This document shows positions 22,911 to 29,890 of a stretch of DNA of 29,890 nt, one piece after another. The stretch is taken from NCBI GenBank assembly GCA_902478455.1, contig CABSLJ010000007.1, positions 1 to 29,890 on the forward strand, written 5' to 3'. Numbering within the stretch: position 1 is the first letter of the stretch; each line of letters opens with the position of its first letter. The DNA comes from an uncultured Oscillospiraceae bacterium (GTDB lineage: Bacteria; Bacillota; Clostridia; Oscillospirales; Acutalibacteraceae). A model generated the notes under the pieces. That model did not search any database. It had not been told where the DNA came from and worked only from the letters and a program-made list of their open reading frames with translations. The position numbers and the translations under genes were made by a program.

Positions 22911-23708
22911 TTATTTGGAAAGCCCCAGAATTTTCAGGGCGTTGTCGTGCAGGATCCTTTGGTTTTCCTCTTCGGAAAGGCCGAGGGCCATAAATCGCTC
23001 CAGTTCTTCGTCGTGATCCCACATGGGAAAGTCCACACCGAAGACAAGGCGCTCCGCCCCATAGGCCCGGACGATCTCCCGGCCGCGCACGCTGCCTAAG
23101 AAGGCCAGGGAGCTGGAGGTATCCAGATAACAGCGGCGGGACAGCAGATATTCCATCGCCAAATCCCACAGCGACCAGCCGCCGAAATGGGCCGCCACCA
23201 CAGTAAGACCCGGGAAACGGTCGAGCACGCGGGCGAGGCGTTCAGGGTGAGAGTAGGGGTAGCGGTAATCTCCGCAGTGGATGAGCATGGGGAGCTTCTT
23301 CTCCGCAAGCGTGGCGTAGATGGGCATCATGCGTTCGTCGTCGAGCAGGAACTGCTGCACGTCGGGATGAATTTTGACGCCGTGCAGCCCCAGCGCCTGG
23401 ATGCGTTCGATCTCGGATTTGGGGTCCTCCATGCCGGGGTGCAGCGTACCGAGGCCGACCAGCTGCCGGGGATGGGCTTGGACCGATTCGGAAATGAAGT
23501 CGTTGATGCTGTGGACCTGCTTGGGGCTTGTGGCCACCGACTGGACCACGAACCTGCCGATGCCGGCGCGCTTCCCGCTTTCGATGAGCGAATCGACCGT
23601 CCCGCTGTGCCCCATGGGGATGGAGTAGAAGCGGCCGATGCTCTCCGCCGCTTTGAGGGCGATCTTGTCTGGATAAATATGAGCGTGAAAATCGATGATC
23701 TCGGGCAT
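22911..23708 (-). CDS. Amidohydrolase family 2 metal-dependent hydrolase
   Basis: This 265-residue TIM-barrel hydrolase has the expected metal-ligand pattern: HxH in DFHAHIYP (His8, His10), KIHPD (His114), IHCGD (His144), AHFGG (His174) and Asp226 in FGVDFPMWDHD. The family (PF04909) includes decarboxylases and lactonases; the substrate here is unknown. The frame is open to 23957, but ATG at 23708 is preceded by GGAGGAA and begins exactly at the family's MPEIIDFHAH start. It has its own promoter, divergent from the DUF1015 gene. Confidence 0.9.
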   Translation of the reverse strand: MPEIIDFHAHIYPDKIALKAAESIGRFYSIPMGHSGTVDSLIESGKRAGIGRFVVQSVATSPKQVHSINDFISESVQAHPRQLVGLGTLHPGMEDPKSEIERIQALGLHGVKIHPDVQQFLLDDERMMPIYATLAEKKLPMLIHCGDYRYPYSHPERLARVLDRFPGLTVVAAHFGGWSLWDLAMEYLLSRRCYLDTSSSLAFLGSVRGREIVRAYGAERLVFGVDFPMWDHDEELERFMALGLSEEENQRILHDNALKILGLSK

Positions 23709-23754
23709 GTTGGGTTTCCTCCAGGGCGAAAAACGTCGAATCAGATTATGAATT

Positions 23755-23783
23755 ATTATAACATAAAAGTAGAAAACAGCCAA
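23755..23783 (-). promoter_or_regulatory. Promoter of the amidohydrolase gene
   Basis: On the minus strand TTGGCT (23778-23783, 4 of 6), a 17-base spacer and a perfect TATAAT (23755-23760). Confidence 0.7.
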
Positions 23784-23929
23784 GTAGCAAGCGCGTAAAG
23801 ATTGCCGAAAAACCGCAGGCGCACGCTTGCCTCTTTCGGTAGGAGCGCACAGTGTGCGGGCGCGGCGCAGCCGTAGAGACAAAGGCGCGGCGAATCGCGT
23901 TTCCCCGCGTGCACAGCAAAAGTCAAACC

Positions 23930-23958
23930 TTGACGCAAAAGGCGGATGCGGATACAAT
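23930..23958 (+). promoter_or_regulatory. Promoter of the DUF1015 gene
   Basis: TTGACG (23930-23935, 5 of 6), a 17-base spacer and TACAAT (23953-23958, 5 of 6) lie 40 bases before the ATG. The 170 bases between the two divergent promoters include a CGCACA-G-TGTGCG palindrome, of unknown meaning. Confidence 0.75.
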
Positions 23959-23997
23959 AGAAGCTATGGTAAAATAAAAAAAGAGGAGCGTGCGACC

Positions 23998-25278
23998 ATG
24001 GCCGAAATCAGACCCTTCCGCGGACTGCGTTTCTGCACCGAGAAGGCGGGAGCAATCGAGGAGCTGACCTGTCCTCCGTATGACATTATCAGCGAGGAAC
24101 AGCGCCAGGCATATCTGAAGGAAAACGAGCACAACGTCATCCGTCTGGAGCTGCCCCGGGGGGAGAATCCCTACGAGGAGGCGGGCAAAACCCTGCGCGC
24201 CTGGGAATCGGAGGGCGTCTTAAAACAGGATGAAAAGGAAAGCCTCTATATTTACGAAGAGGAATTCACCGCCCACGGCCAGAGAAAGAGCATGAAGGGC
24301 TTCATCTGCCGCGTGAAGATCGAGCCGTTTGACAAGGGCGTCGTGCTGCCGCACGAGGAGACCCTCTCCAAGGCAAAGACCGACCGCTTCAATCTGATGA
24401 AGAGCTGCTTCTGCAACTTCAGCCAGATCTATTCCCTCTACATGGACCCGGCGCACAGCACCCAGAAGCGGATTGACGTCCTTTCGGCCGGAAAGCCCGA
24501 CGTCGAGATGACCGACGCCGACGGCGTCACCCATCGCATGTGGATTGTATCCGACGAAAAGGCCGTTTCCGATATCTGCGGCGACTTCGCCGAGAGAAAG
24601 CTCTACATCGCCGACGGCCACCACCGCTATGAGACCTCCTTAAACTTCCGCAACTGGTGCCGGGAACAGGGCCTCTCGGGGGAGGGCGACGACACCGACT
24701 ATGTGATGATGATGCTCGTGGATATGGAGCACGAGGGTCTGGTGGTCTTCCCCACCCACCGCCTGGTGCGGAACCTGGAAAATCTCGATTTGAACCGCGT
24801 TGTCGAAGCCTGCAGGCAATACTTTGACGTCACGTCCGAGCAGGGCGTCTCCACCATCGGCTCCAGGCTCGACGCGCTCTATCAGAAGGGGGAAAAGGCC
24901 TTTGCCCTCTATGCCGGCGGGGACGACTGGACTCTGCTCGTCCTGAAGGACAAGGAGATTCTCCCCTCCCTGCTGCCCGGGAAGAGCGCCGCCAGCCAGG
25001 GACTGGACGTCACCGTCCTGCATACCCTGGTGCTGGAAAAGCTCTTCGGCATCGACGCTGAAAACATGGCCCAGCAGATCAATCTGACCTATACCCGCGA
25101 TTTCGGCGAGGCGATTGACTCGGTCCAAAGCGGAGCCTCCCAGTGCGCCTTCCTGCTGAATCCCACCCGTGTGCAGGAAATCCGCGATGTAGCCGCCGCC
25201 GGGGAAAAGATGCCCCAGAAATCCACTTATTTCTATCCCAAGCTGATCACCGGTCTGGTGATGAACAAGCTTAGATAG
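23998..25278 (+). CDS. DUF1015 family protein
   Basis: This 426-residue protein shows the family's landmarks: PPYDI (26-30), VVLPHEETLSKAKTDR (115-130) and ADGHHRYET (205-213). The biochemical activity is not established to my knowledge. Homologues in Clostridia are often found beside serine-biosynthesis genes (serA, serC), but here the gene stands alone between its own promoter and a strong terminator. The frame is open to 23827, but ATG at 23998 has a GAGGAG site 9 bases upstream and lies downstream of the promoter, so it is preferred. Confidence 0.88.
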   Translation: MAEIRPFRGLRFCTEKAGAIEELTCPPYDIISEEQRQAYLKENEHNVIRLELPRGENPYEEAGKTLRAWESEGVLKQDEKESLYIYEEEFTAHGQRKSMKGFICRVKIEPFDKGVVLPHEETLSKAKTDRFNLMKSCFCNFSQIYSLYMDPAHSTQKRIDVLSAGKPDVEMTDADGVTHRMWIVSDEKAVSDICGDFAERKLYIADGHHRYETSLNFRNWCREQGLSGEGDDTDYVMMMLVDMEHEGLVVFPTHRLVRNLENLDLNRVVEACRQYFDVTSEQGVSTIGSRLDALYQKGEKAFALYAGGDDWTLLVLKDKEILPSLLPGKSAASQGLDVTVLHTLVLEKLFGIDAENMAQQINLTYTRDFGEAIDSVQSGASQCAFLLNPTRVQEIRDVAAAGEKMPQKSTYFYPKLITGLVMNKLR

Positions 25279-25310
25279 TCGCAAAACGGCGCGTATTCCG
25301 GAAACAGGAT

Positions 25311-25344
25311 AAAAAGACGGATAGCGGGAACTATCCGTCTTTTT
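25311..25344. terminator. Terminator after the DUF1015 gene
   Basis: A perfect 14-bp stem (AAAAAGACGGATAG / CTATCCGTCTTTTT) with a 6-base loop and T/A runs on both sides. It works best for the plus-strand gene ending at 25278 and separates it from tag. Confidence 0.92.
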
Positions 25345-25424
25345 GCATCGCTGCGCGGCAACGGCTTTCATGATCCGCCGGAGCACGGAAGCGGCTTCCG
25401 GGAATCAAAAGAAAGAGGAAAAAT

Positions 25425-26003
25425 ATGAGAGAACAGGATAACAACGTCAGCCGCTGTGCATGGGTGAACCTGAAAAATCCCCTTTACATACGATATCACG
25501 ATACGGAATGGGGCGTTCCGCAGCACCGGGATGAAAAGCTGTTTGAGCTGCTGCTGTTGGAATGCTTTCAGGCGGGCTTATCCTGGGAGTGCATCTTAAA
25601 CAAACGGGAGGGCTTCCGCCGGGCCTTTGATGGGTTCGACGCGCAGAAAATCAGCCGCTACGACGAGGAAAAATGCGCGCAGCTGTTGTCCGACTCCGGC
25701 ATCGTCCGCAACAGGCGGAAGATTCGGGCCGGCGTAAACAATAGCCGCGTCTTCCTGCAGATTCAAAAAGAATACGGCTCGTTCGACGCCTATATCTGGG
25801 GCTTCACAAAGGGAAAGACAATCGTGGAGCCTTATGACGTCCGGACCACCTCGCCGCTGTCCGATCAGATTTCCGCGGATTTGAAAAAACGGGGCATGAC
25901 CTTTGTGGGCTCCACCATCGTCTATTCTTTTCTGCAGGCAATCGGCATTCTCAACGCGCACGGAAGAGAATGCGATTGCTGTAAGGACAGGGCTTCTCGA
26001 TGA
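25425..26003 (+). CDS. tag: DNA-3-methyladenine glycosylase I
   Basis: This 192-residue base-excision repair enzyme removes 3-methyladenine from DNA. It has the Tag zinc ligands: Cys11 and His25 near the N-terminus and His179 with Cys183 near the C-terminus (H-x3-C). YHDTEWGVP and QAGLSWECILNKREGFRRAF are characteristic, and the length is normal. The ATG is preceded by AAAGAGG. It lies between two strong terminators, so it is a single-gene unit. Confidence 0.95.
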   Translation: MREQDNNVSRCAWVNLKNPLYIRYHDTEWGVPQHRDEKLFELLLLECFQAGLSWECILNKREGFRRAFDGFDAQKISRYDEEKCAQLLSDSGIVRNRRKIRAGVNNSRVFLQIQKEYGSFDAYIWGFTKGKTIVEPYDVRTTSPLSDQISADLKKRGMTFVGSTIVYSFLQAIGILNAHGRECDCCKDRASR

Positions 26004-26040
26004 CCGGAAGTCCTGCCGCTGTGAAAAAATATGACGACAA

Positions 26041-26086
26041 AACGGCGGTATGCTGACCCGTTCGGGAGCATACCGCCGTTATCTTT
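26041..26086. terminator. Terminator between tag and the CrtO-like gene
   Basis: A perfect 14-bp stem (AACGGCGGTATGCT / AGCATACCGCCGTT) contains an inner CCC/GGG stem. ATCTTTTC follows on the plus strand and TTTGTCG on the minus strand, so it may serve both converging genes. Confidence 0.85.
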
Positions 26087-26128
26087 TCGGTCATCCGTTT
26101 TGCTGCGGGAGGCGCAATCGCGCCGTTG

Positions 26129-26647
26129 TTACGCCATCACCTGCTCGTGGGCCGCGCCCGCACGCTCCATTTCCCGCAGGATGTGCTTGCGCAGGGTCTG
26201 CAGGCGGAAGCGGTTGTAGCGCTGGATGGCGATAAAGGGCAGGTTGCACAGCAGGGTGACGGCGGCGACAATCAGCCCCAGAAACAGGGGATTGATGATC
26301 AGCGCCACAATCACAAACAGACAGTTCATCCAGTGGTCCCATTCGCCGCGGCAGGTTTCAAAAATGAATTCGTCCACATATTCGATGGTTTTGCCGTCCA
26401 TATGGGATTTATCAAAGCCGCCCTTGCCGGTGTGGATGGGCAGATGGTCCTTCCATTTCTTGATGTGCAGCTTGTCGCTGTACCATCTGCCGTTCCGTTC
26501 CCAGGATCGCTGCTGATACAAAGGGCGATTGGGGCGGAACAGAGACTTGGAAGCAGTGATGCAGGCGATAAACATGGAAAAGTGCCACAAAGCCATGAGC
26601 AGAACATTGATCAGCACGGCCTGCAATGTGGTGGTGTTCCGAAGCAT
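26129..26647 (-). CDS. CrtO-family acyltransferase-like membrane protein
   Basis: This 172-residue protein has an N-terminal helix (about 10-33), a polar middle with SWERNGRWY (48-56), IKKWKDHLP (62-70) and ETCRGEWDHW (97-106), then a hydrophobic hairpin (about 108-142). These motifs are those of the family named after staphylococcal CrtO (glycosyl-4,4'-diaponeurosporenoate acyltransferase). No carotenoid genes are in view, so the staphyloxanthin role should not be assumed; a lipid acyl-transfer role is only a guess. A GAGGAGGAA site precedes the ATG. It follows the MarR gene by about 80 bases on the same strand, probably in one operon. Confidence 0.75.
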   Translation of the reverse strand: MLRNTTTLQAVLINVLLMALWHFSMFIACITASKSLFRPNRPLYQQRSWERNGRWYSDKLHIKKWKDHLPIHTGKGGFDKSHMDGKTIEYVDEFIFETCRGEWDHWMNCLFVIVALIINPLFLGLIVAAVTLLCNLPFIAIQRYNRFRLQTLRKHILREMERAGAAHEQVMA

Positions 26648-26727
26648 TCTAAGTTCCTCCTCTTTAGTATTTTGTAAATCAACTCGGTAAAGGGGCGCTG
26701 CCGGCCGGTCGGCCGGAACCTCCGGCG

Positions 26728-27204
26728 TCAGGCAAAGGCCCGGATGCTTTGCTGCGGCGCGCTCCCCGCGCCCGAAAGTTTGCGCAGCAGCCGGATGATG
26801 GTGGAGAGCTCCTCCTCACTGAACTGGCTGAAGCTGTGAAGCACATGCGCGGAGACAATCTCCTTGGCCTTGGCAAACTGCTGCCAGCCCAGTTCTGTGA
26901 CAAAAAGCCGCACCATACGATTATCTTCTGCATCGGCCTGTCGTTTTATCAGGCCGGATTTTTCCATCCTGCGGACGGTGACCGAGGCGGTGGAGTTTTC
27001 CACATGCATTTTTTCCGCCAGCTCGCGCAGATTCAGGCCCTCATTTGTGCAGATGATGAAAAGGCTGGTGTACTGCGCGGGGTGAACGTCGAGCGAGGAA
27101 AGCGCCGACTGCAGCTTTTTGTCCTGCTGATGGCAGCTGTCGCTGATCATTTTAAAGGCGTTGAACATCAGCTGGGTGTATTCGTCGGAAAAAATATTTT
27201 CCAA
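26728..27204 (-). CDS. MarR family transcriptional regulator
   Basis: This 158-residue protein has the winged helix-turn-helix of the MarR family: LNLRELAEKMHVENSTASVTVRRMEKSGLIKR followed by the wing DAEDNRMVRLFVTELG. The start is taken as TTG at 27204, because GGGGGG lies 7 bases before it; an in-frame TTG at 27225 is the alternative. A 29-bp palindrome sits in its leader, which points to autoregulation. It precedes the CrtO-like gene, its probable target. Confidence 0.92.
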   Translation of the reverse strand: MENIFSDEYTQLMFNAFKMISDSCHQQDKKLQSALSSLDVHPAQYTSLFIICTNEGLNLRELAEKMHVENSTASVTVRRMEKSGLIKRQADAEDNRMVRLFVTELGWQQFAKAKEIVSAHVLHSFSQFSEEELSTIIRLLRKLSGAGSAPQQSIRAFA

Positions 27205-27232
27205 GAGCACGCCCCCCTTTTTCAACCGTTTT

Positions 27233-27261
27233 GTTAGCTGGCTAATAGTTAGCCGTCTAAC
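27233..27261 (-). promoter_or_regulatory. 29-bp palindromic operator before the marR gene
   Basis: The site reads GTTAG-N2-GGCTAA-N3-TTAGCC-N2-CTAAC, with perfectly matching arms centred at 27247. It lies just downstream of the -10 element and about 29 bases before the gene, the usual position for MarR autorepression. Confidence 0.8.
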
Positions 27262-27273
27262 TTCATTGATTTT

Positions 27274-27279
27274 ATTATA
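27274..27279 (-). promoter_or_regulatory. -10 element of the marR promoter
   Basis: TATAAT on the minus strand is a perfect -10. The -35 is unclear: TTCACA would need a 19-base spacer and CACAAA is a poor hexamer at 17. Confidence 0.5.
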
Positions 27280-27337
27280 ACAGCTTCAGAGCCCTGTTTG
27301 TGAATAAATCGTGAATTTTAGAAAGTGGGGAATCGTT

Positions 27338-27366
27338 TTGGCTTTTCAAGAAAAATGAGGTATAAT
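27338..27366 (+). promoter_or_regulatory. Promoter in the gene-poor region before cinA (P1)
   Basis: TTGGCT (27338-27343), a 17-base spacer and a perfect TATAAT (27361-27366). No gene follows for over 600 bases. Confidence 0.6.
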
Positions 27367-27476
27367 AGCATCGGCTTTTTGGGGAGGGCACACGCCTGTT
27401 GTATGACGCGGACCGTGTGAATGCGTCCGGTGGGCCGGCTGGATTCGGGCGCCGGAATTTTAAAGGAAATTACCGC

Positions 27477-27516
27477 TTGGGACCGGTTAATTTTCATGAT
27501 ATAATGAGACCGGTTA
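27477..27516 (+). promoter_or_regulatory. Second promoter before cinA (P2) with direct repeats
   Basis: TTGGGA (27477-27482), a 17-base spacer and a perfect TATAAT (27500-27505). The 9-mer GACCGGTTA occurs at 27481-27489 and again at 27508-27516, bracketing the -10, with a palindromic ACCGGT inside each copy. This looks like an operator pair on a regulated promoter. Confidence 0.6.
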
Positions 27517-27980
27517 TAGACTGCAGGCCTTACGGAAGGAGGTAACAGCCTCTCTTTCGTCGGGGGAGTGAAGAAGGCGTCCGCCTTGGTCAAAACGGAA
27601 CAAAGTCCCATCTTCCGGCGGCCGCCAAAGACGGCGGAATGGTTGTTTTCTCAAACGCTGTGCAGGAAAAAGCGCTTGGATAAGTTTGGGGCGAGAGCAG
27701 CAGGAAGCTTGAAAGGTTTACTTTCGGTAGCAGTTTCCGAAAACCGCAGGTAGATATTTTGGAACCGCCGCGCCGCCAAAAGCGTGCGACACGGCGCAGA
27801 ATGCTGTCAGAGTGGCCCTTCTTCCCTGATCCGCCATAGCAGACTTCCTGGACGGAGAGCGGACTTTTTGCGTCAATACGGACCGGCCGCAGTTTTTTAA
27901 AAGGCTGCACAGGCTCTGCCTCTTGTATATTGAAATAAACTTCCCTAAAAATGACAGATATAAAGGAACGAGGCGTTATC
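27512..27980 (+). other. Long leader or non-coding RNA candidate upstream of cinA
   Basis: About 470 bases downstream of promoter P2 carry no convincing gene. Foldable elements include TTAC/GTAA at 27530-27545, GAAAG/CTTTC near 27711-27725, and TTTCGG/CCGAAA around 27722-27742. A 61-codon GTG frame at 27568-27753 exists, but its ribosome site touches the start and its composition looks non-coding. I could not match the sequence to tmRNA, RNase P RNA, SRP RNA or a riboswitch I know. Confidence 0.4.
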
Positions 27981-29231
27981 ATGAAAGCAGAAATTGTTTG
28001 CGTAGGTACCGAGCTTTTGCTGGGGGACATCGTCAATACCAACGCGGCCTATCTGGCCAAAGAGCTGGCGGCTGCGGGGATCGATGTATATCATCAATCG
28101 GTCATCGGAGACAATCCGCAGCGGCTGGAAGCCGAACTAACCGGAGCCCTTTCCCGCTGCGACCTGGTGATCACCACAGGGGGGCTGGGACCGACCTACG
28201 ACGATCTGACCAAGGAGACGGCGGCCAGACTGTTTCACCGGGAGATGGAGCTGAATCTCCCTTCTCTGGAACGGATAGAAGCCTTTTTCAGGAAAATTGA
28301 CCGTCCGATGACCGAAAACAACCGCAAGCAGGCGATGATCCCCCGCGGCGCGCGGGTGCTTCCCAACGACAACGGCACCGCCCCCGGCATCCTGCTGGAG
28401 GAGGACGGGAGGACCCTGGTTCTTCTGCCCGGCCCGCCGCGCGAAATGCAGCCGATGTTCCAAAAGGAGGTTCTGCCCTATCTGTGCGGGCGTTCGGGGA
28501 GCGTGCTGGTTTCCCGCAACATCCATATCTTCGGAATGGGAGAATCCCAGGTGGAGGACATCCTGCGCCCCATGATGGAACGTCTGACCAACCCGACGGT
28601 CGCGCCCTACGCCAAGGAGGGAGAGGTGCTGCTGCGCGTGACAGCCAAGGCCAGAGACCGTGCGGAGGCGCTCGCACGGATTGACCCGGTGATTGCGGAC
28701 ATCCGTAAGGCGCTCGGCCCGGTGATCTATGGAATCGACGTCGGGTCCCTGCAGGCGGCGGCCGTTCAGGCGCTCGCCGCGCGCGGACTCACGGCGGCCA
28801 CGGCCGAAAGCTGCACGGGAGGCCTTGTCTCCAAGCGCATCACTGAGGTGCCGGGAGCGTCCAGAGTCTTCGGCTGCGGCGTTTGCTCCTATGCAAACGA
28901 AATAAAAGAAGGGGTTCTGGGCGTCTCGGACGGAACGCTCGAGCGCTTCGGCGCGGTTTCCGAACAAACGGCGCGGGAGATGGCGCGCGGCGTGCGCCGT
29001 CTGTCGGGGGCGGACATCGGCGTAGCCACCACGGGAATCGCCGGGCCGGACGGCGGAACGCCGGAGAAGCCGGTGGGATTATGCTACGTTGCGGTGGACA
29101 GCGAGGACTTCTCCCGCGTTTTGGAGCTCAGGCTTTCCCGCGGACAGCCCAGGGAGCGGGAACTGATTCGCTATCTCGCCTCCTCCCACGCGCTGGACCT
29201 GATTCGCCAGGCGGCGCTGGCGCACGCCTGA
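27981..29231 (+). CDS. cinA: CinA family protein (competence/damage-inducible; NMN deamidase domain)
   Basis: This 416-residue protein has the two-domain CinA build. The N-terminal MoCF-like domain includes VGTELLLGDIVNTNA (8-22) and TTGGLGPTYDDLTKE (65-79); the C-terminal PncC domain carries AESCTGG (275-281) and ATTGIAGPDGGTPEKPVG. The PncC domain deamidates nicotinamide mononucleotide in pyridine nucleotide salvage; the N-terminal domain has pyrophosphatase activity in some homologues. ATG at 27981 is preceded by AAAGGAACGAGG and gives the standard MKAEIVCVGTE start; an in-frame ATG at 27951 is less likely. recA, a common neighbour, is not seen. Confidence 0.95.
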   Translation: MKAEIVCVGTELLLGDIVNTNAAYLAKELAAAGIDVYHQSVIGDNPQRLEAELTGALSRCDLVITTGGLGPTYDDLTKETAARLFHREMELNLPSLERIEAFFRKIDRPMTENNRKQAMIPRGARVLPNDNGTAPGILLEEDGRTLVLLPGPPREMQPMFQKEVLPYLCGRSGSVLVSRNIHIFGMGESQVEDILRPMMERLTNPTVAPYAKEGEVLLRVTAKARDRAEALARIDPVIADIRKALGPVIYGIDVGSLQAAAVQALAARGLTAATAESCTGGLVSKRITEVPGASRVFGCGVCSYANEIKEGVLGVSDGTLERFGAVSEQTAREMARGVRRLSGADIGVATTGIAGPDGGTPEKPVGLCYVAVDSEDFSRVLELRLSRGQPRERELIRYLASSHALDLIRQAALAHA

Positions 29232-29472
29232 CTAAAGCCGCTCCGGCTTCTGTATCATCATACATAAGAAAAACCGGGATAGACACGGCTCTGACCGTTA
29301 GCCTTTAGAAGCCCTGCCGATTTGCCTTTCCTCCCGCGGGCGCTGGGGGTGCAGTGCGCGATGCCCAGTTTGAATAAAGAGGCTGGGAACGTTTCCCTGG
29401 AGCAAACGGCTTCAGAACAGGGAGACCGCAAGGCCAACCGCCGGTATGGAGACTGTCCAGCCGGCGGTTTTC
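29232..29472 (+). other. Folded GC-rich region after cinA
   Basis: No gene is seen. The stretch has several possible stems: GGCT/AGCC near 29289-29305, GGGC with GCGC/GCGC inside at about 29338-29366, and GTTTG/CAAAC with GGGAA/TTCCC inside at about 29369-29406. It ends in a terminator. It could be the 3' untranslated region of cinA or a separate small RNA; no clear promoter was found. Confidence 0.35.
29436..29472 (+). terminator. Terminator downstream of cinA
   Basis: AACCGCCGG (29436-29444) pairs with CCGGCGGTT (29461-29469), with an inner TGGA/TCCA stem and a 5-base loop, then TTC. The T-tract is short. Confidence 0.7.
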
Positions 29473-29546
29473 GCGCGGAAAAGGCTGTAAAGAGTAGAAA
29501 ATAAAAATTTTTTGGGTGTTTTTAAAATTTTTTTTGATTTGGTGTC

Positions 29547-29607
29547 CTATTTTGGCGTTCTGATTTGTCTTAATAGTTGGAAGGGCATTTATAGAACCCC
29601 AAAATAG
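29547..29607. repeat. 15-bp inverted repeat in an AT-rich stretch
   Basis: CTATTTTGGCGTTCT (29547-29561) and AGAACCCCAAAATAG (29593-29607) pair at 14 of 15 positions around a 31-base spacer. The surrounding 29485-29610 is far more AT-rich than the rest of the window, with long T runs, which suggests a foreign or regulatory segment. Confidence 0.6.
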
Positions 29608-29718
29608 AAACGCAGCAGCGTAGTCCTGGCAAAACGCGCGGCAGCCCGGCAGGAGAAATTCCGGTCTTGCGCGCTTTTGCGGGATGAGGAAAAACTTTTG
29701 CGCAGAGGGGGGATGTAA

Positions 29719-29859
29719 ATGCACTTGATGCCGTCTGTGGCCGAGGGGTCGGGCCAAAAGTCCAAGTTTGATCAAATATATGAGCTTTATCTTCAGAAAA
29801 TGTTTTATCTGGCCAGACGGATCTTAAAGGACGACTGTAGGTGTTACAATGATGTGTAA
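29719..29859 (+). pseudogene. Sigma-70/ECF-like N-terminal fragment
   Basis: This 46-codon frame has a good AGGGGGG site before its ATG and encodes KFDQIYELYLQKMFYLARRI followed by LKDD. That pattern is typical of region 2 at the start of ECF-type sigma factors (a FxxIYxxYxxxMxxxAxRILKD style). The expected AEDAVQE continuation is absent, and the frame stops at 29857; no other frame continues it before the window end. It is probably a broken or interrupted sigma gene, but a frameshift or a chance small protein cannot be excluded. Confidence 0.45.
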
Positions 29860-29861
29860 CA
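29842..29861. repeat. Inverted repeat at the break of the sigma-like fragment
   Basis: TGTTACA and TGTAACA form perfect 7-bp arms around 6 bases, right where sigma-factor similarity ends. About 20 bases later the window ends in AATAGGAGT, which looks like a ribosome site for a gene beyond the edge. The repeat could be an operator for that gene or the end of an inserted element. Confidence 0.5.
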
Positions 29862-29890
29862 AATCAAAGAAATAAATAGCGAATAGGAGT

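Noticed and set aside
27525..27550. SRP RNA domain IV (GGAAGG with a nearby CAGCC)
   Set aside because: The GGAAGGA motif is present, but the conserved asymmetric loop and flanking stem do not fit the SRP consensus.
27568..27753. 61-codon GTG gene upstream of cinA
   Set aside because: The ribosome site is adjacent to the start codon with no spacing, the residue mix looks random, and no family is recognised.
29842..29861. Rex or TnrA operator
   Set aside because: The half-site spacing (7-bp arms, 6-base gap) does not fit the consensus of either regulator.

Overview
This window is the replication-origin neighbourhood of a low-G+C-lineage (Firmicutes/Bacillota) bacterium of moderately high G+C content. 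It most resembles a member of class Clostridia, probably Oscillospirales/Ruminococcaceae-like; this is inferred from gene order and protein style and was not computed. The clearest evidence is the order rpmH-rnpA-yidD-yidC-jag-mnmE read leftwards and dnaA-dnaN-yaaA(S4)-recF-remB-(small membrane proteins)-gyrB-gyrA read rightwards, diverging from the rpmH/dnaA intergenic region. No rRNA, tRNA, CRISPR array, IS element or prophage was seen.

Layout. 1-234: no gene, window edge. 235-4667 (minus): the ribosomal protein / RNase P / membrane insertion / tRNA modification operon, driven by a strong promoter at 4709-4738. 4668-5109: upstream half of the origin, with DnaA-box-like 9-mers and the dnaA promoter. 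5110-6429: dnaA. 6430-6755: downstream half of the origin, with a DnaA box, GC-rich spacer and DnaA-trio-like run just before dnaN. 6756-9502: dnaN, yaaA, recF (overlapping) and remB. 9565-10677: two adjacent zinc-ribbon membrane proteins. 10813-17341: gyrB, three YcxB-like membrane proteins, gyrA. 17342-29890: ordinary accessory and housekeeping genes in short units (MFS exporter, GNAT, cytidylate-kinase-like protein, SPFH protein plus a ribbon-helix-helix protein, a four-TM zinc-ribbon protein, amidohydrolase, DUF1015 protein, tag, CrtO-like protein plus MarR regulator, cinA), ending in a gene-poor, partly AT-rich stretch with a broken sigma-factor-like fragment.

The most important observation is an artefact. 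Positions 10678-10707 are 30 consecutive bases of the Illumina Nextera (Tn5) read-2 adapter. It truncates the second zinc-ribbon gene and keeps the frame open into gyrB, creating a false 796-residue fusion protein. The assembly across this point should not be trusted without reads.

The most interesting biological signals are regulatory: a basal-unwinding-type origin module before dnaN; an array of ATATC / TGATATCA repeats at about 11-bp spacing in front of an SPFH operon that also encodes a ribbon-helix-helix protein; a 29-bp palindrome in front of a MarR gene paired with a CrtO-family acyltransferase-like gene; and a gene-poor region before cinA with two good promoters and folded sequence but no convincing protein. 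I did not find a clearly new multi-gene system. The closest candidates are the SPFH/RHH unit and the unexplained transcribed regions on either side of cinA.
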